From contig REEB01000132.1 in the NCBI GenBank assembly GCA_007695295.1, positions 1 through 64,000 on the forward strand: DNA of 64,000 bases, read 5' to 3'. Both the position numbers and the translations under genes were made by a program. Below are positions 17,375 through 26,567 of the stretch, piece after piece (position 1 is the first letter of the stretch; each line of letters begins with the position of its first letter). The DNA is from Puniceicoccaceae bacterium. Its GTDB lineage: Bacteria; Verrucomicrobiota; Verrucomicrobiia; Opitutales; Opitutaceae. The notes under the pieces were generated by a model. The model made no database searches, had not been told where the DNA came from, and saw only the letters and a list, made by a program, of their open reading frames with translations.

Positions 17375-19591
17375 GTGAGACCGATCCGAACCCTGCTTCT
17401 CATCCTTTTTTCCGCCGGCCTGCTGGCGAGCGTTCCCGTCGCATCCGCCCAGGCGCCCGCCCCCGAAGCGCCGGGCCTGGTGCCGCTCCAAGGGGCGGAC
17501 GACATCGTCGAGCGCATCGTGCTGCGCGATGAGTCGCTCGCCCAAGTGCTGGCCCTGCTGGAGCGACTCACGGGCCGTTCCGTGCTCCGCCCCCAGGCGC
17601 TGCCGACGCCGACCTTCACCTTCAACAGCCTCGAGCCCTTCACCCGCCAGGAAGCCATCATCGCACTGGAAAGTCTGCTCAGCATCAATGGCATCGGGGT
17701 GGCGCCAATGGGGGACAAGTTTCTCAAAGTCGTGCCCATCGCCGGCATCCGGACGGAAGCTCCGGAGTTGGTGATCGGCTCGCTGCTGGGCGAGCCACCC
17801 AGCGGCAAGGTGGTGAGCAAACTCTTCCAGCTCCAGCACCTCGATTCGGCCACCTTCCAGGCCCAGATCCAGCCGTTCCTAAGTCCGAATTTCGGCACCA
17901 TCATTCCCTTTCAGGGCACCAATGCGGTCATCGTGATGGACACCATCAGCAACTTGCAGCGGCTCGAATACGTGGTCAGCCAAGTCGACCGCCCCTCCCG
18001 GCTCAACATCGAGACGCGCTTCTACACCATCCGCTTTGCCTCCGCCTCGGAACTCGCCAACCAACTGCGCACCCTGATCGAATCGACCCGCACCGCCTTT
18101 GCCCCCCAGGGAACGCAGCAACAACCCCAGCGCACCCAGGAAGCCCGCACGATGACGCCCCAGGAGCGCCTCGCCGAGGCCCAGCGCCGCCTCGAGCAGG
18201 CCGGCCAGCAGCCCGCTCCCGCTCCCTCCCCCGGGGCGGACACGGTTCCACTCGGGGTTATCGTCGGCACCAGCACCTTCATCACCGCCGATGAGCGCAC
18301 CAACCAGCTCATCGTCATCACCGATCCGGTCAATTTCTCCTTCTTTGACGACATCATCGAGCAACTGGACATCCAGGCCGATCCGACCACCCGGATCGAG
18401 GTCATCCCCCTTCAGCACGCCGATGCCGGCGAGGTGGCCTCTCTTTTGAGCCAGTTCATCGCCGGCCGCACCCAGCCCGGCGCCCGTCCCGGCACCGGTC
18501 CGCAGCAGCCCGGAGGCCGCGCCACTCCGCTGCGCGGAACCTTCGGCCCGGCCGAGACGCCGCCGGCGCCGGACCGAAACCAGACCGAAGCTGTGCGCCA
18601 AGAGGTCGAATCCGTCCTCGAAGAGCGAGACAGCCAGTTCAGCGGCTTCATGACCATCGTCGCCGACGAACGCAGCAACGCCCTGATCGTCAGCGGCACC
18701 CGCAACGACCTCGCCCTGATCAGCGACATCATCAAGCACATCGACATCCTCCTCGCCCAAGTCCGCATCGAAGTCATCATCGCGGAAGTCACGCTCAGCA
18801 ACCGCCACCAGCGGGGCATGGACAGCTTTGGCATCTCCTACGACAACGTTACCGGCGCAGTCTCGGTCAACAACGCCAACCTTCTCGGCATCGGCTTCAG
18901 TTCGGACTTCATTCTGAAGGGCGGGAGCGTCAGCGACCTCTCCATTGAGGCGGTCTTCAACACCGCCCGGACCAACTCCGACATCAACCTCCTCTCGGTG
19001 CCGACGATCGTGACCACCCACAACCGTGAAGCCACCATCATCGTCGGCGAAGCCCGGCCCATCGTGACCTCCACCGAAGGCGCCTTCACTGGTGACCGGC
19101 AGCGCTCGACCTTTCAGTTCCAGGACATCGGCATTGAGCTGCGGGTGAAGCCCCTCATCGGGCCCAATGACATCATCCAGCTTGAGGTCGACCAGAAGAT
19201 CGACGACGTTACCGGCACGATAACCATCGACCAGAATGAACAGCCGATCATCGGACGCCGCCAGGCGACTTCGTTTATCAGTGTGATGAGCAACCAGATG
19301 GTTGTGCTCGGAGGCCTGCAAGCCGACCGCATCGAGCAAGCCCGCAGCCGCACCGCCATCCTCGGCGAAATCCCCCTCATCGGCGAGCTCTTCACCCGGC
19401 GGACCACCGAAAAGCGCCGCACCGAGCTGATCGTTTTCCTGCGGCCCCGGGTCATCCGCGGAACCGACGCCACCCACGCCGACGCCATGGAGAGCGTGGA
19501 ACGCATGGACAATCCCAAGGTCGACAACTTTCTCTTCCCGACCGATGTGGAGGAGGAACCTTCTCTGCCGACGCGCCGCTTCCACAAGTGA
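17375..19591 (+). CDS. gspD: Type II secretion outer-membrane secretin GspD
   Basis: A 738-residue channel protein. A signal peptide (RTLLLILFSAGLLASVPVASA) follows a GTG start, 7 bases after gspM. An N0-type domain and N1-N3 repeats come next, with two Gln/Pro/Gly-rich linkers near residues 245-290 and 370-410. The C-terminal secretin core contains VPTIVTTHNREATIIVGEARPI and VVLGGLQADR, followed by GEIPLIGELFTRRTTEKRRTELIVFLRPRVI (split here as two recognisable blocks). The linkers suggest long flexible spacers between N domains. Confidence 0.94.
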   Translation: MRPIRTLLLILFSAGLLASVPVASAQAPAPEAPGLVPLQGADDIVERIVLRDESLAQVLALLERLTGRSVLRPQALPTPTFTFNSLEPFTRQEAIIALESLLSINGIGVAPMGDKFLKVVPIAGIRTEAPELVIGSLLGEPPSGKVVSKLFQLQHLDSATFQAQIQPFLSPNFGTIIPFQGTNAVIVMDTISNLQRLEYVVSQVDRPSRLNIETRFYTIRFASASELANQLRTLIESTRTAFAPQGTQQQPQRTQEARTMTPQERLAEAQRRLEQAGQQPAPAPSPGADTVPLGVIVGTSTFITADERTNQLIVITDPVNFSFFDDIIEQLDIQADPTTRIEVIPLQHADAGEVASLLSQFIAGRTQPGARPGTGPQQPGGRATPLRGTFGPAETPPAPDRNQTEAVRQEVESVLEERDSQFSGFMTIVADERSNALIVSGTRNDLALISDIIKHIDILLAQVRIEVIIAEVTLSNRHQRGMDSFGISYDNVTGAVSVNNANLLGIGFSSDFILKGGSVSDLSIEAVFNTARTNSDINLLSVPTIVTTHNREATIIVGEARPIVTSTEGAFTGDRQRSTFQFQDIGIELRVKPLIGPNDIIQLEVDQKIDDVTGTITIDQNEQPIIGRRQATSFISVMSNQMVVLGGLQADRIEQARSRTAILGEIPLIGELFTRRTTEKRRTELIVFLRPRVIRGTDATHADAMESVERMDNPKVDNFLFPTDVEEEPSLPTRRFHK

Positions 19592-20208
19592 TGAAAACAA
19601 CCCTCCCGACAGCGCTGCCCCTGATTCTTCTGGCCCTCTTGTTGGGCTCAGCGACCGCGCTCGCCGATGTTCGCTCCCTGGTGCAGAATTCGCCCTTCGT
19701 GCCCGCGGATTTCAACGTCCGCCCGCCCGACCCCCCGCCTCCGCCGGCACAGAATCCACTCGAGAACTACGAGCTGCGGGGCATCATGTATCTGAATGGA
19801 GAATACATTTTCAGTGTCTACGATCCGCAAAACCGCCAAGGGCGCTGGCTGTCGGAAAGCCAGATGGAGGATGGCCTGGAAGTCAGCGAATACGATCTCC
19901 AGCGCAACCAAATCGTGCTGCGCCGCGGAAGCCACACCAAGCGACTGGAGCTGAAGGAAGCCACCATCGCGACCCTCGAAGTCCGTCAGCAGCCCGCCAC
20001 CGGCGGCGGTCCGCAGCGGCCGGGACAACCTCAACGCGAACGGGCCTCTGATGCCGAGGACCTCAGCGATGAAGAAGTGCGCGAGCGGATGCAGCGCATC
20101 GCCGAAGAGATCCGCCGCCGGCGGGCCATCCGTCGTTCCATCATTGAAGAGGGCAGCGAGGCCCAGCAGCAACAACAGCAGCAGATCCAGGCGCCCCAGC
20201 AGCGCTGA
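19591..20208 (+). CDS. Secreted or anchored protein with a GspC/PilP-like domain
   Basis: About 205 residues: a hydrophobic N-terminus (LPLILLALLLGSATALA) that could be a signal peptide or anchor, a Pro-rich spacer (PPDPPPPPAQ), then a small beta domain. The pattern ELRGIMYLNGEYIF, a central Gly-rich turn and QIVLRRGSHTKRLEL matches the GspC homology region and PilP layout. A helical tail ends in a seven-Gln run. It lies between gspD and gspE, and no other gspC is present, so it is the likely secretin-to-inner-membrane connector. That role is inference. The ATG overlaps the last base of the gspD stop; a GTG one codon earlier is possible. Confidence 0.6.
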   Translation: MKTTLPTALPLILLALLLGSATALADVRSLVQNSPFVPADFNVRPPDPPPPPAQNPLENYELRGIMYLNGEYIFSVYDPQNRQGRWLSESQMEDGLEVSEYDLQRNQIVLRRGSHTKRLELKEATIATLEVRQQPATGGGPQRPGQPQRERASDAEDLSDEEVRERMQRIAEEIRRRRAIRRSIIEEGSEAQQQQQQQIQAPQQR

Positions 20209-20218
20209 ACCGCCCGTC

Positions 20219-21907
20219 ATGCCCGAGGTCCCCGTCGCTTTTGAACCCGCCTTCCTCGAAAAACTGGAAGAGAGCCGCCGCGAGGCGCTCAAGGACCTGC
20301 CCCGTGCCCGGAAGGCGGAGTTTGTCGAAGAACTCTTCTCATGGTCGCCCGAAGAGACTCTCGGCCGGCTCCTCGAGGCCTCCGGGCTCCCCCGGGCCGA
20401 GCCGGCGGATTTCGACATCGAGGGGCTCGACCGGCTTCCGGTCCGTCTGGTTCACGAATACCACTGCGTGCCCCTGAGGGCGCCTGCAGCCAACGGGAAA
20501 CTCGCCTTGGCAACCGGCTGGCCGCCCGAGCCGGAGATGGATGACTGGGTTTTCGCCTCCTGTGGGGCCGAACCCGAGTGGCATCTCGCTCTGTCCGAGA
20601 AAATCGGCAAATGCATCACCGAGCATCTTGGGGTGGGTGCGGAAAGCCTCGATGCCTCCATCGAAACCAACGCCGATCTCGAGGAGGCCGATCAGGATGA
20701 GGAGGACGAGAACGCGGCCGTCATCCGCTTTGTCAATCAAGTCGTGGCCCAGGCGGTGGAGGACGGGGCGACCGACATCCATTTCGAACCCCAGGAGGAG
20801 ACCCTGCGCATCCGCTACCGGATCGATGGCCTGCTCGTCACCGTGCCCGTGCCGGACAATCTGCGGCGCTTTCAGGACGCGATCACCTCACGCCTGAAAA
20901 TCATGGCCAAGCTCAACATCTCCGAGCGCCGGCTGCCGCAGGACGGCCGCATCAACTACCGCGCCGGCAGTGCCATTCTGGATATCCGCCTTTCGACCAT
21001 CCCGACCATGTACGGCGAGAGCGTGAGTCTGCGGCTGCTGAACAAGAAGAGCCAGCCCCTCACCTTGGACGAATTGGGGATGTCGCGCCACGACCAGGAA
21101 GAAATCGGCAAGGTGTTGGCCCTGCCGCATGGGATTATTCTCGTCACCGGGCCGACCGGCTCCGGCAAATCGACCTCCCTGAACGCTTTCATCCGCCAGA
21201 TCAACTCCGTCGACCAGCGGATCATCACGATCGAAGATCCGATCGAATACGAAGTGCCCGGGGTGAATCAGATCCAAGTGCGGCCGGAGATCGGTTTCGG
21301 TTTCGCCGAGGCCCTCCGGCATGTGCTCCGCCAGGATCCCAATATCATCATGGTCGGAGAGATCCGCGACCGCAACACCGCCGACATCGCGATTCGCGCC
21401 TCGCTCACGGGTCACCTTGTCTTCAGCACCATCCACACCAACGACGCTCCCGGGGCCATCACCCGCCTGACCGACATGGGGATCGAGCCGTTTCTCATCG
21501 CCTCCGGGGTGGAGATGGTCATCGCCCAACGCCTGGTGCGGCGGCTTTGCCGCAACTGTGTGCGGCAGGTTCCCTTCGACCGCGAGCTGCTCCGCGCCAC
21601 TCTCCGTAGTTTAGAGGTGGATACAGCCGAAGCCGACCGGACGGAAACCCTCCCCGAGCCCGCCGGCTGCGAATCCTGCCGGCAACTCGGCTACCGGGGC
21701 CGGGTCGGCCTTTTCGAAATCCTCCGGGTCGACGAAACCTTTCACGAGCTGATCGTGAAACGGGAGTCGGCCCGCGCGATCCGCAAACTCGGCCTGGAGC
21801 ACGGCATGCAGACGCTGGAACGCTCGGGCTGGAGCCAGATCCGAGCCGGCCTCACTTCGCTGGAAGAAGTGGTGCGGATCGTATCGATGAACGACAGCGG
21901 CGAATAA
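20219..21907 (+). CDS. gspE: Type II secretion ATPase GspE
   Basis: Cytoplasmic hexameric ATPase powering pseudopilus assembly. The protein is 562 residues. An N-terminal domain is followed by the catalytic region with Walker A GPTGSGKST at 311-319, an Asp-box DPIEYEVPGVNQIQV, Walker B-type NIIMVGEIRD and the His-box STIHTNDAPGA. A C-x2-C pair (CRNC) and a second pair (CESC) form the zinc-binding C-terminal domain typical of GspE/PilB. Eleven bases separate it from the preceding gene, and gspF follows 3 bases after its stop. Confidence 0.97.
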   Translation: MPEVPVAFEPAFLEKLEESRREALKDLPRARKAEFVEELFSWSPEETLGRLLEASGLPRAEPADFDIEGLDRLPVRLVHEYHCVPLRAPAANGKLALATGWPPEPEMDDWVFASCGAEPEWHLALSEKIGKCITEHLGVGAESLDASIETNADLEEADQDEEDENAAVIRFVNQVVAQAVEDGATDIHFEPQEETLRIRYRIDGLLVTVPVPDNLRRFQDAITSRLKIMAKLNISERRLPQDGRINYRAGSAILDIRLSTIPTMYGESVSLRLLNKKSQPLTLDELGMSRHDQEEIGKVLALPHGIILVTGPTGSGKSTSLNAFIRQINSVDQRIITIEDPIEYEVPGVNQIQVRPEIGFGFAEALRHVLRQDPNIIMVGEIRDRNTADIAIRASLTGHLVFSTIHTNDAPGAITRLTDMGIEPFLIASGVEMVIAQRLVRRLCRNCVRQVPFDRELLRATLRSLEVDTAEADRTETLPEPAGCESCRQLGYRGRVGLFEILRVDETFHELIVKRESARAIRKLGLEHGMQTLERSGWSQIRAGLTSLEEVVRIVSMNDSGE

Positions 21908-21910
21908 CCC

Positions 21911-23170
21911 GTGCCGAGCTTTCTCTACACCGCCAAAGATGCCCGCGGCCAGGAAGTGCGCGGCCGACTCGAAGCCGCCTCCCGGCGCCTCGCCATCCGC
22001 CAACTCAGCGGCCGCAGCCTCAGCCCGGTGAAGCTGGTGGAGGGTGCGGCGGAGGTGGGCGACGTCGAAGACAAACCCCGGTCGAAGGCCAGCTTCGATT
22101 GGAAAAGCGTGGTACCCACGTCGTTGATGGCCACGGGCCGTCCGGGCCGGGCCCAAATGCTGCCCTTTCTCCGGGCACTTTGCGATCTTATCTCCTGCGG
22201 CATCCAAGTCGGCGATGCGGTCAAGCTGCTGAGCCGCCGCCTCAACAACCCGAAGTTGAAGGCCTTGGCCCGCGATCTCTGGGAGGAACTCAGCCAGGGT
22301 CGCTCACTCTCGGACGGAATGCGGGCCTATCCCGATGTTTTCGACGAAGCGGCCACAAACCTGATCGAGGCCGGCGAGGCGACGGGCAACCTTTCCGAAA
22401 TTCTCACCCGGCTTGTCCAGGACCTCGAAGACCGCCGCCAGATCAAAGGGCAGATCCTCGCCGCGATGGCCTACCCGATCTTCATCGTCTTCATGGCCGG
22501 CGGGGTGATCCTGATCTTTCTGTTTTTCCTGCTGCCGCGGATCCAGGATCTTCTCGGCGCCCTTGGCGGTGATCTGCCGCTGTCGACCCGCCTGCTGGTG
22601 GGGCTGTCCGAGTTTGCGCTCACCTACGGAATTCTGGTCGTGATCGGCTTGGTTCTGGCCGGGGTGGGGGTATGGAGCTGGCGGCGGACCACTCCCGGGC
22701 GAAAGACCTTCGATCGGCTTGTCCTGCGCGTGCCCGGAGTCGGCAATTTCATTCGCGACAGCGATATCCTTCGCCTTTCGCAGACGCTCAGCCTGCTCCT
22801 GGAAAACGGCATCACCACCATCCAGGCCCTGGGCATGACCGAGCGGGTCATCACCAACCGCGCCATTCGCGAGAGTTTCGGTGAAGCCCGCTTGAGGATC
22901 GCCGAAGGCGTTTCCATTTCCAACGCACTGAAGACCACCGGTTACTTTCCCGACCTCGTGCTCGACATCCTCACCGTGGGTGAAAACACCGGCAACATCG
23001 TGCCCAGCCTCAAGGAAATGTCGCGCCACTTCCATGCCCGGCTGACCGCCCAGGTCCGCGCGTTCATGGGCGTGATCTCGATCGGTGTGCTGCTGGTGGC
23101 GTTCGGCTTTGTCGGGCTCATCGCCCTCGGGATCATTTCGAGCGTCTTCCAACTCAGTTCGAGCCTTTAG
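21911..23170 (+). CDS. gspF: Type II secretion inner-membrane platform protein GspF
   Basis: A 419-residue polytopic protein that organises the assembly platform. It has the two repeated GspF helical domains (SCGIQVGDAVKLLSRR, IEAGEATGNLSEIL; later LLENGITTIQALGMTE and VGENTGNIVPSL) and membrane segments near residues 190-215, 235-255 and 385-410. The GTG start 3 bases after gspE gives MPSFLYTAKDARG, the usual GspF opening. Last gene of the operon; no strong terminator is visible after it. Confidence 0.95.
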   Translation: MPSFLYTAKDARGQEVRGRLEAASRRLAIRQLSGRSLSPVKLVEGAAEVGDVEDKPRSKASFDWKSVVPTSLMATGRPGRAQMLPFLRALCDLISCGIQVGDAVKLLSRRLNNPKLKALARDLWEELSQGRSLSDGMRAYPDVFDEAATNLIEAGEATGNLSEILTRLVQDLEDRRQIKGQILAAMAYPIFIVFMAGGVILIFLFFLLPRIQDLLGALGGDLPLSTRLLVGLSEFALTYGILVVIGLVLAGVGVWSWRRTTPGRKTFDRLVLRVPGVGNFIRDSDILRLSQTLSLLLENGITTIQALGMTERVITNRAIRESFGEARLRIAEGVSISNALKTTGYFPDLVLDILTVGENTGNIVPSLKEMSRHFHARLTAQVRAFMGVISIGVLLVAFGFVGLIALGIISSVFQLSSSL

Positions 23171-23202
23171 ACTCGCTTGCCGACTCCCGGAAGTGCGCTG
23201 GC

Positions 23203-23445
23203 TCAGCGATAGACGCGGAGAAACAACCCCGTCATTTCCTCCTCGGAACGGAGAGCTGTGATCGAAGCGGAGGCTTGGTGGCGTGCCTCGATCAGGCCGA
23301 CCAACGGCTTGGGGGAAGGGCCTCTGAGCTGCACGTCGGCGGCCGCCTGACCCAGCCGTCCCGAAGCATGGCGGAGTCCATCGAGCCCGACTTGAGCGAG
23401 GGTCGAGAGTGGCGGAGTAGGAGGGCCTGGGGGCATTACAGACAT
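23203..23445 (-). CDS. Small protein resembling flagellar rod/hook terminal segments
   Basis: An 80-residue protein convergent with gspF. The N-terminal half (LDGLRHASGRLGQAAADVQL) and C-terminus (GLIEARHQASASITALRSEEEM) recall the terminal helices of rod and hook proteins such as FlgC. In those proteins these segments end in an E-x-x-x-x-x-x-A-N/S-x-x-x-L-x-x-x-DEM pattern. A domain this short lacks the central folded part. No flagellar gene is nearby. A GTG start at 23547 would add 34 residues. Function unknown; the resemblance is by eye. Confidence 0.5.
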   Translation of the reverse strand: MSVMPPGPPTPPLSTLAQVGLDGLRHASGRLGQAAADVQLRGPSPKPLVGLIEARHQASASITALRSEEEMTGLFLRVYR

Positions 23446-23624
23446 GGCTCTCAGGATACCCTTTGGTCCGTTGAGGCACAATCGGGTGTATTGCTCAAAG
23501 GGTCCGACAAATTCCCTCCAGATGCCCCGGAGTGAACTCTTGGCCACAACGAGCCCTTTAAAATTGGGAAAAGCGTAAAGACGGGCCCCGGAAAGGCCGT
23601 TGTTGTGTGGAGAGCTGCCGCACC

Positions 23625-24509
23625 ATGCCAGACCCTACAACTCCATTCCCCCTTGAACTCGAAACGGTCGAGACCCACTTGAAGGACCTGCCTGCAACGC
23701 CGCAGATGCTGCCCGAGTTTCACCGGCTCATCAGCGACTACAACACCAACCCCGATGACATTCTCGACTTGATCAAACTCGAGCCGGCCCTGGCAGCCAG
23801 GATCGTGCGGGCCAGCAACGCCGCCTTTTACAGTCCGGGTTTTCCAATCCAGTCGGTCCAGGATGCGATCACCTTTCTCGGCTTCAAGGAGCTCTACCGG
23901 ATCGTGGCGCTCTTCTCGATGAGTTCGATCATGATGGAGCCGCTTTCGAGCTACGGGATGACCCAAGGCGACTTCTGGAAGCGATCGGTGCTGTGCGCGC
24001 TGGCGATGGAAGGCCTCTGCCGCAGCAACCGGCAGCCGATCCACCAAGGCTACACCATCGGATTGCTTCACGGGATCGGGATGGTGTTTGTGGACAAGCT
24101 GGTCGCCCAACTGCCGCAGTCCGGAAGCAGCCGCATCCGCTTCGCCTATCCCGGGACGGCCGACGATCCATGCCAAGAGCAAGAGGTGAACGTTCTGGGA
24201 CTCTCCCATGCCGAAGTGGGTGCGTATGCCCTCTGGAAGTGGAAATTTCCCGAGGAGCTGGTGGATCCGGTGCGCTTTCAGTTTGATCCGCTGGAATGCC
24301 GGTCGGTGGGCAAGATGACCTGCCTGCTCAATCTCGCGAAGTGGATCACCAACACCATCTGTTTCCGCGACCGGCCCGACTGGGACGATGCCCCGGATCC
24401 GCTGATTCTGCAGCTTCTCGGGCTCGATGAAGAAGTCTTCTACACCATGGTGGCGGAAACCTCATGCCGCTATGAAGAGCTCGAGGGCCTGATGACGGCG
24501 ACCGGGTGA
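23625..24509 (+). CDS. HDOD domain-containing protein
   Basis: A 294-residue cytoplasmic protein with an N-terminal HDOD domain, an HD-superfamily relative used in signalling and usually catalytically inactive. Diagnostic segments are LPATPQMLPEF, the run IKLEPALAARIVRASNAAFY near residue 48, and SVQDAITFLGFKEL. HisGly in LLHGIGM replaces a metal-binding HD. The partner and output are unknown. I chose the ATG at 23625 over an upstream GTG at 23607. Confidence 0.85.
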   Translation: MPDPTTPFPLELETVETHLKDLPATPQMLPEFHRLISDYNTNPDDILDLIKLEPALAARIVRASNAAFYSPGFPIQSVQDAITFLGFKELYRIVALFSMSSIMMEPLSSYGMTQGDFWKRSVLCALAMEGLCRSNRQPIHQGYTIGLLHGIGMVFVDKLVAQLPQSGSSRIRFAYPGTADDPCQEQEVNVLGLSHAEVGAYALWKWKFPEELVDPVRFQFDPLECRSVGKMTCLLNLAKWITNTICFRDRPDWDDAPDPLILQLLGLDEEVFYTMVAETSCRYEELEGLMTATG

Positions 24510-24549
24510 GCCCGGCGTGCCGCCCTTCGTGCGGCTCCCTTTTCCAAAA

Positions 24550-24626
24550 TGGTGGGAGGTCCGAGACTCGAACTCGGGACCCCCAGCGTGTCATGCTGGT
24601 GCTCTAACCAACTGAGCTAACCCCCC
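24550..24626 (-). tRNA. tRNA-Val (anticodon GAC)
   Basis: A 77-base cloverleaf with encoded CCA. Acceptor stem GGGGGGT pairs with ACCTCCC (one G-T pair), the D arm is TTAGCTCAGTTGG and the T arm carries GTTCGAGTC. The anticodon stem CCAGC/GCTGG encloses loop ATGACAC, giving anticodon GAC. Confidence 0.97.
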
Positions 24627-24766
24627 AAGGGCGTTCGGGTCGGCAGCGGACTGCCACCCGTTGAAGCGTTGAACAACAGGGAAAAAGGGGCCGCGATCAA
24701 GCCCGAAATTTCCCTTTTCATTTACTCCGTCCTGGGCCATCCCTCGGAGCATCCGGCTACCCGCGC

Positions 24767-26428
24767 ATGCTTCACTACTTGAAGATTCACAACCTTGCCC
24801 TGCTCGACACCGTCGAGCTGACCTTCGGGCCGGGGTTTGCGGCCGTCACGGGTGAGACAGGTGCGGGGAAGAGCATCCTCCTCGGTGCGCTCGCCCTGCT
24901 CTCGGGCTCGCGGGCGGAAAAATCGCTGATCCGACAGGGAGCGGATTCGTGCCTGGTGGAGGCGGCCTTGGCCCTGGGTGAACGGGAAGGCATCGACCGG
25001 CTGCTGGAGGAGCGCGGATTGCCGCCGCGGGACGAAGGGGAGCTGATCCTGCGCAGGGAGTTGTTCCGCGACCGGGCGGGGCGGTGTTTTGTCAACGGCA
25101 GTCTGGCCACGACCGCGGTCCTGCAAGAGCTGGGGGAGCACTGGATCGATTTCCATGGCCCCGGTGAACCGAGGCGACTGCTGAAGCCGGAGTGCCAGCT
25201 GGCCTTGCTCGACCTTTATGCGGGTCTCGGTCCAATGGCGGAGGCGTACCGCGAACGGTTCGACGAGTGGAAGCACCTGCTCGGCGAGCGCGACCGGATC
25301 GCCGCGGAGACCCGCTTGGATCCCGATCAAGTTGAATTTCTTCGTTCCCAAGTGGAAAAAATCGACCGCGCCGAGCTGGACGGCGCGGATCCGGTGGAGT
25401 TGGAGAGTGCCTATCGCCGGGTCTCGCGGGGCCAGGAGTTGACTGAGTTGGCCGGGAGTTTGGCTGACGGGCTGGGTGGTGATGACGGCGTCCTGGGACG
25501 CTTGGCGGGGCTGGTGCGGGCGGCCCGCGAGTTGGAGACCCTCGATCCGGCCCTCACCCCGCTGACGGCCCGCATTGATGCCCTCGCCGTCGAGGCGGAG
25601 GATTTGGGACAGGAGTTTCAACGTCTGCAGGCAGCCGGAGAACTGGATCCCGAGGAAGCGGCCCGGGTGGAAGAGCGGTACCACCTCCTGCTGGAACTGA
25701 AGCGCAAATACGGCGGTTCCATTGCCGGTATTCTTGAGGCGCGAGCCAGTCTGCTGGCTCGGATCGGCGAGCAGGGGGATGTGGAAGGGACGCTTCGGCG
25801 CCTGGAGAAACAAGCCTCCGATCTCGAGCGGCTGTTGCGGGGTCAGGCCGGGGAGCTGCGCCGGGCAAGAGAAAAAGCCGGCAAGGAGCTTGCCCGCAAA
25901 GCCCGGGTTCTGCTCGGTGAGCTCGGTTTCAGAAAAGCCGGCTTCGAAGTGCGCCTCGAGCCCGGGACCGAGTTGCGGTCCTGGGGAGACGCGTCCCCTG
26001 AGTTTCTTTTCAGCGGCAACGCCGGCCAGCCTCTTTTGCCGTTGGGCAAAGTGGCCTCCAGCGGCGAACTCGCCCGGGTCATGCTGGCGCTGAAGACGAT
26101 CTTGGCGGAGGTGGACGAAATTCCGGTGCTCGTGTTCGACGAAGTCGATGCGAATGTGGGCGGCGAGATTGGACGGGTTGCGGGACTGAAGCTGCGCGAA
26201 GTGGCTCGCCGCCACCAAGTCTTCTGCATCACCCACCTGCCGCAGGTGGCGGGTCTCGCCGCCCAGCACTTGCTGGTCGAGAAGCAGCAGGCAGGAGGAA
26301 GCACGGTCATCCGCATCCGTGAAGTGCACCGCGATGCGGATGAGCGGGTGGGCGAGCTGGCCCGGATGCTGGGGGACCGCCGCTCGGATGCGGCTCGCCG
26401 GCACGCCCGCGAGTTGCTCGAAGCCTGA
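24767..26428 (+). CDS. recN: DNA repair protein RecN
   Basis: SMC-like ATPase that holds DNA ends during double-strand break repair. The protein is 553 residues, the normal size. Walker A GETGAGKS is at 29-36, a central coiled coil covers about 150-380, and the C-terminal half has the ABC signature ASSGELARVMLALK and Walker B VLVFDEVDANVGG, followed by CITHLPQVAG. These are diagnostic of RecN. Confidence 0.97.
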   Translation: MLHYLKIHNLALLDTVELTFGPGFAAVTGETGAGKSILLGALALLSGSRAEKSLIRQGADSCLVEAALALGEREGIDRLLEERGLPPRDEGELILRRELFRDRAGRCFVNGSLATTAVLQELGEHWIDFHGPGEPRRLLKPECQLALLDLYAGLGPMAEAYRERFDEWKHLLGERDRIAAETRLDPDQVEFLRSQVEKIDRAELDGADPVELESAYRRVSRGQELTELAGSLADGLGGDDGVLGRLAGLVRAARELETLDPALTPLTARIDALAVEAEDLGQEFQRLQAAGELDPEEAARVEERYHLLLELKRKYGGSIAGILEARASLLARIGEQGDVEGTLRRLEKQASDLERLLRGQAGELRRAREKAGKELARKARVLLGELGFRKAGFEVRLEPGTELRSWGDASPEFLFSGNAGQPLLPLGKVASSGELARVMLALKTILAEVDEIPVLVFDEVDANVGGEIGRVAGLKLREVARRHQVFCITHLPQVAGLAAQHLLVEKQQAGGSTVIRIREVHRDADERVGELARMLGDRRSDAARRHARELLEA

Positions 26429-26567
26429 GTTGGGAGAACTGTCCCCGGGCGTGGGGGGGGGCGGCCGGTTTTCCCTGCCGGGTGCATGACATGGCTATTG
26501 GAGTCCCGCCCCGACATGGGATGGATTCGCGTTTGCCAGGGGACCCGCCCTTGTCGAGCATCGTTGG

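Noticed and set aside
24510-24549. Terminator after the HDOD gene
   Set aside because: A 5-bp GCCGC/GCGGC stem is followed only by CCCTTTT; too weak to list.
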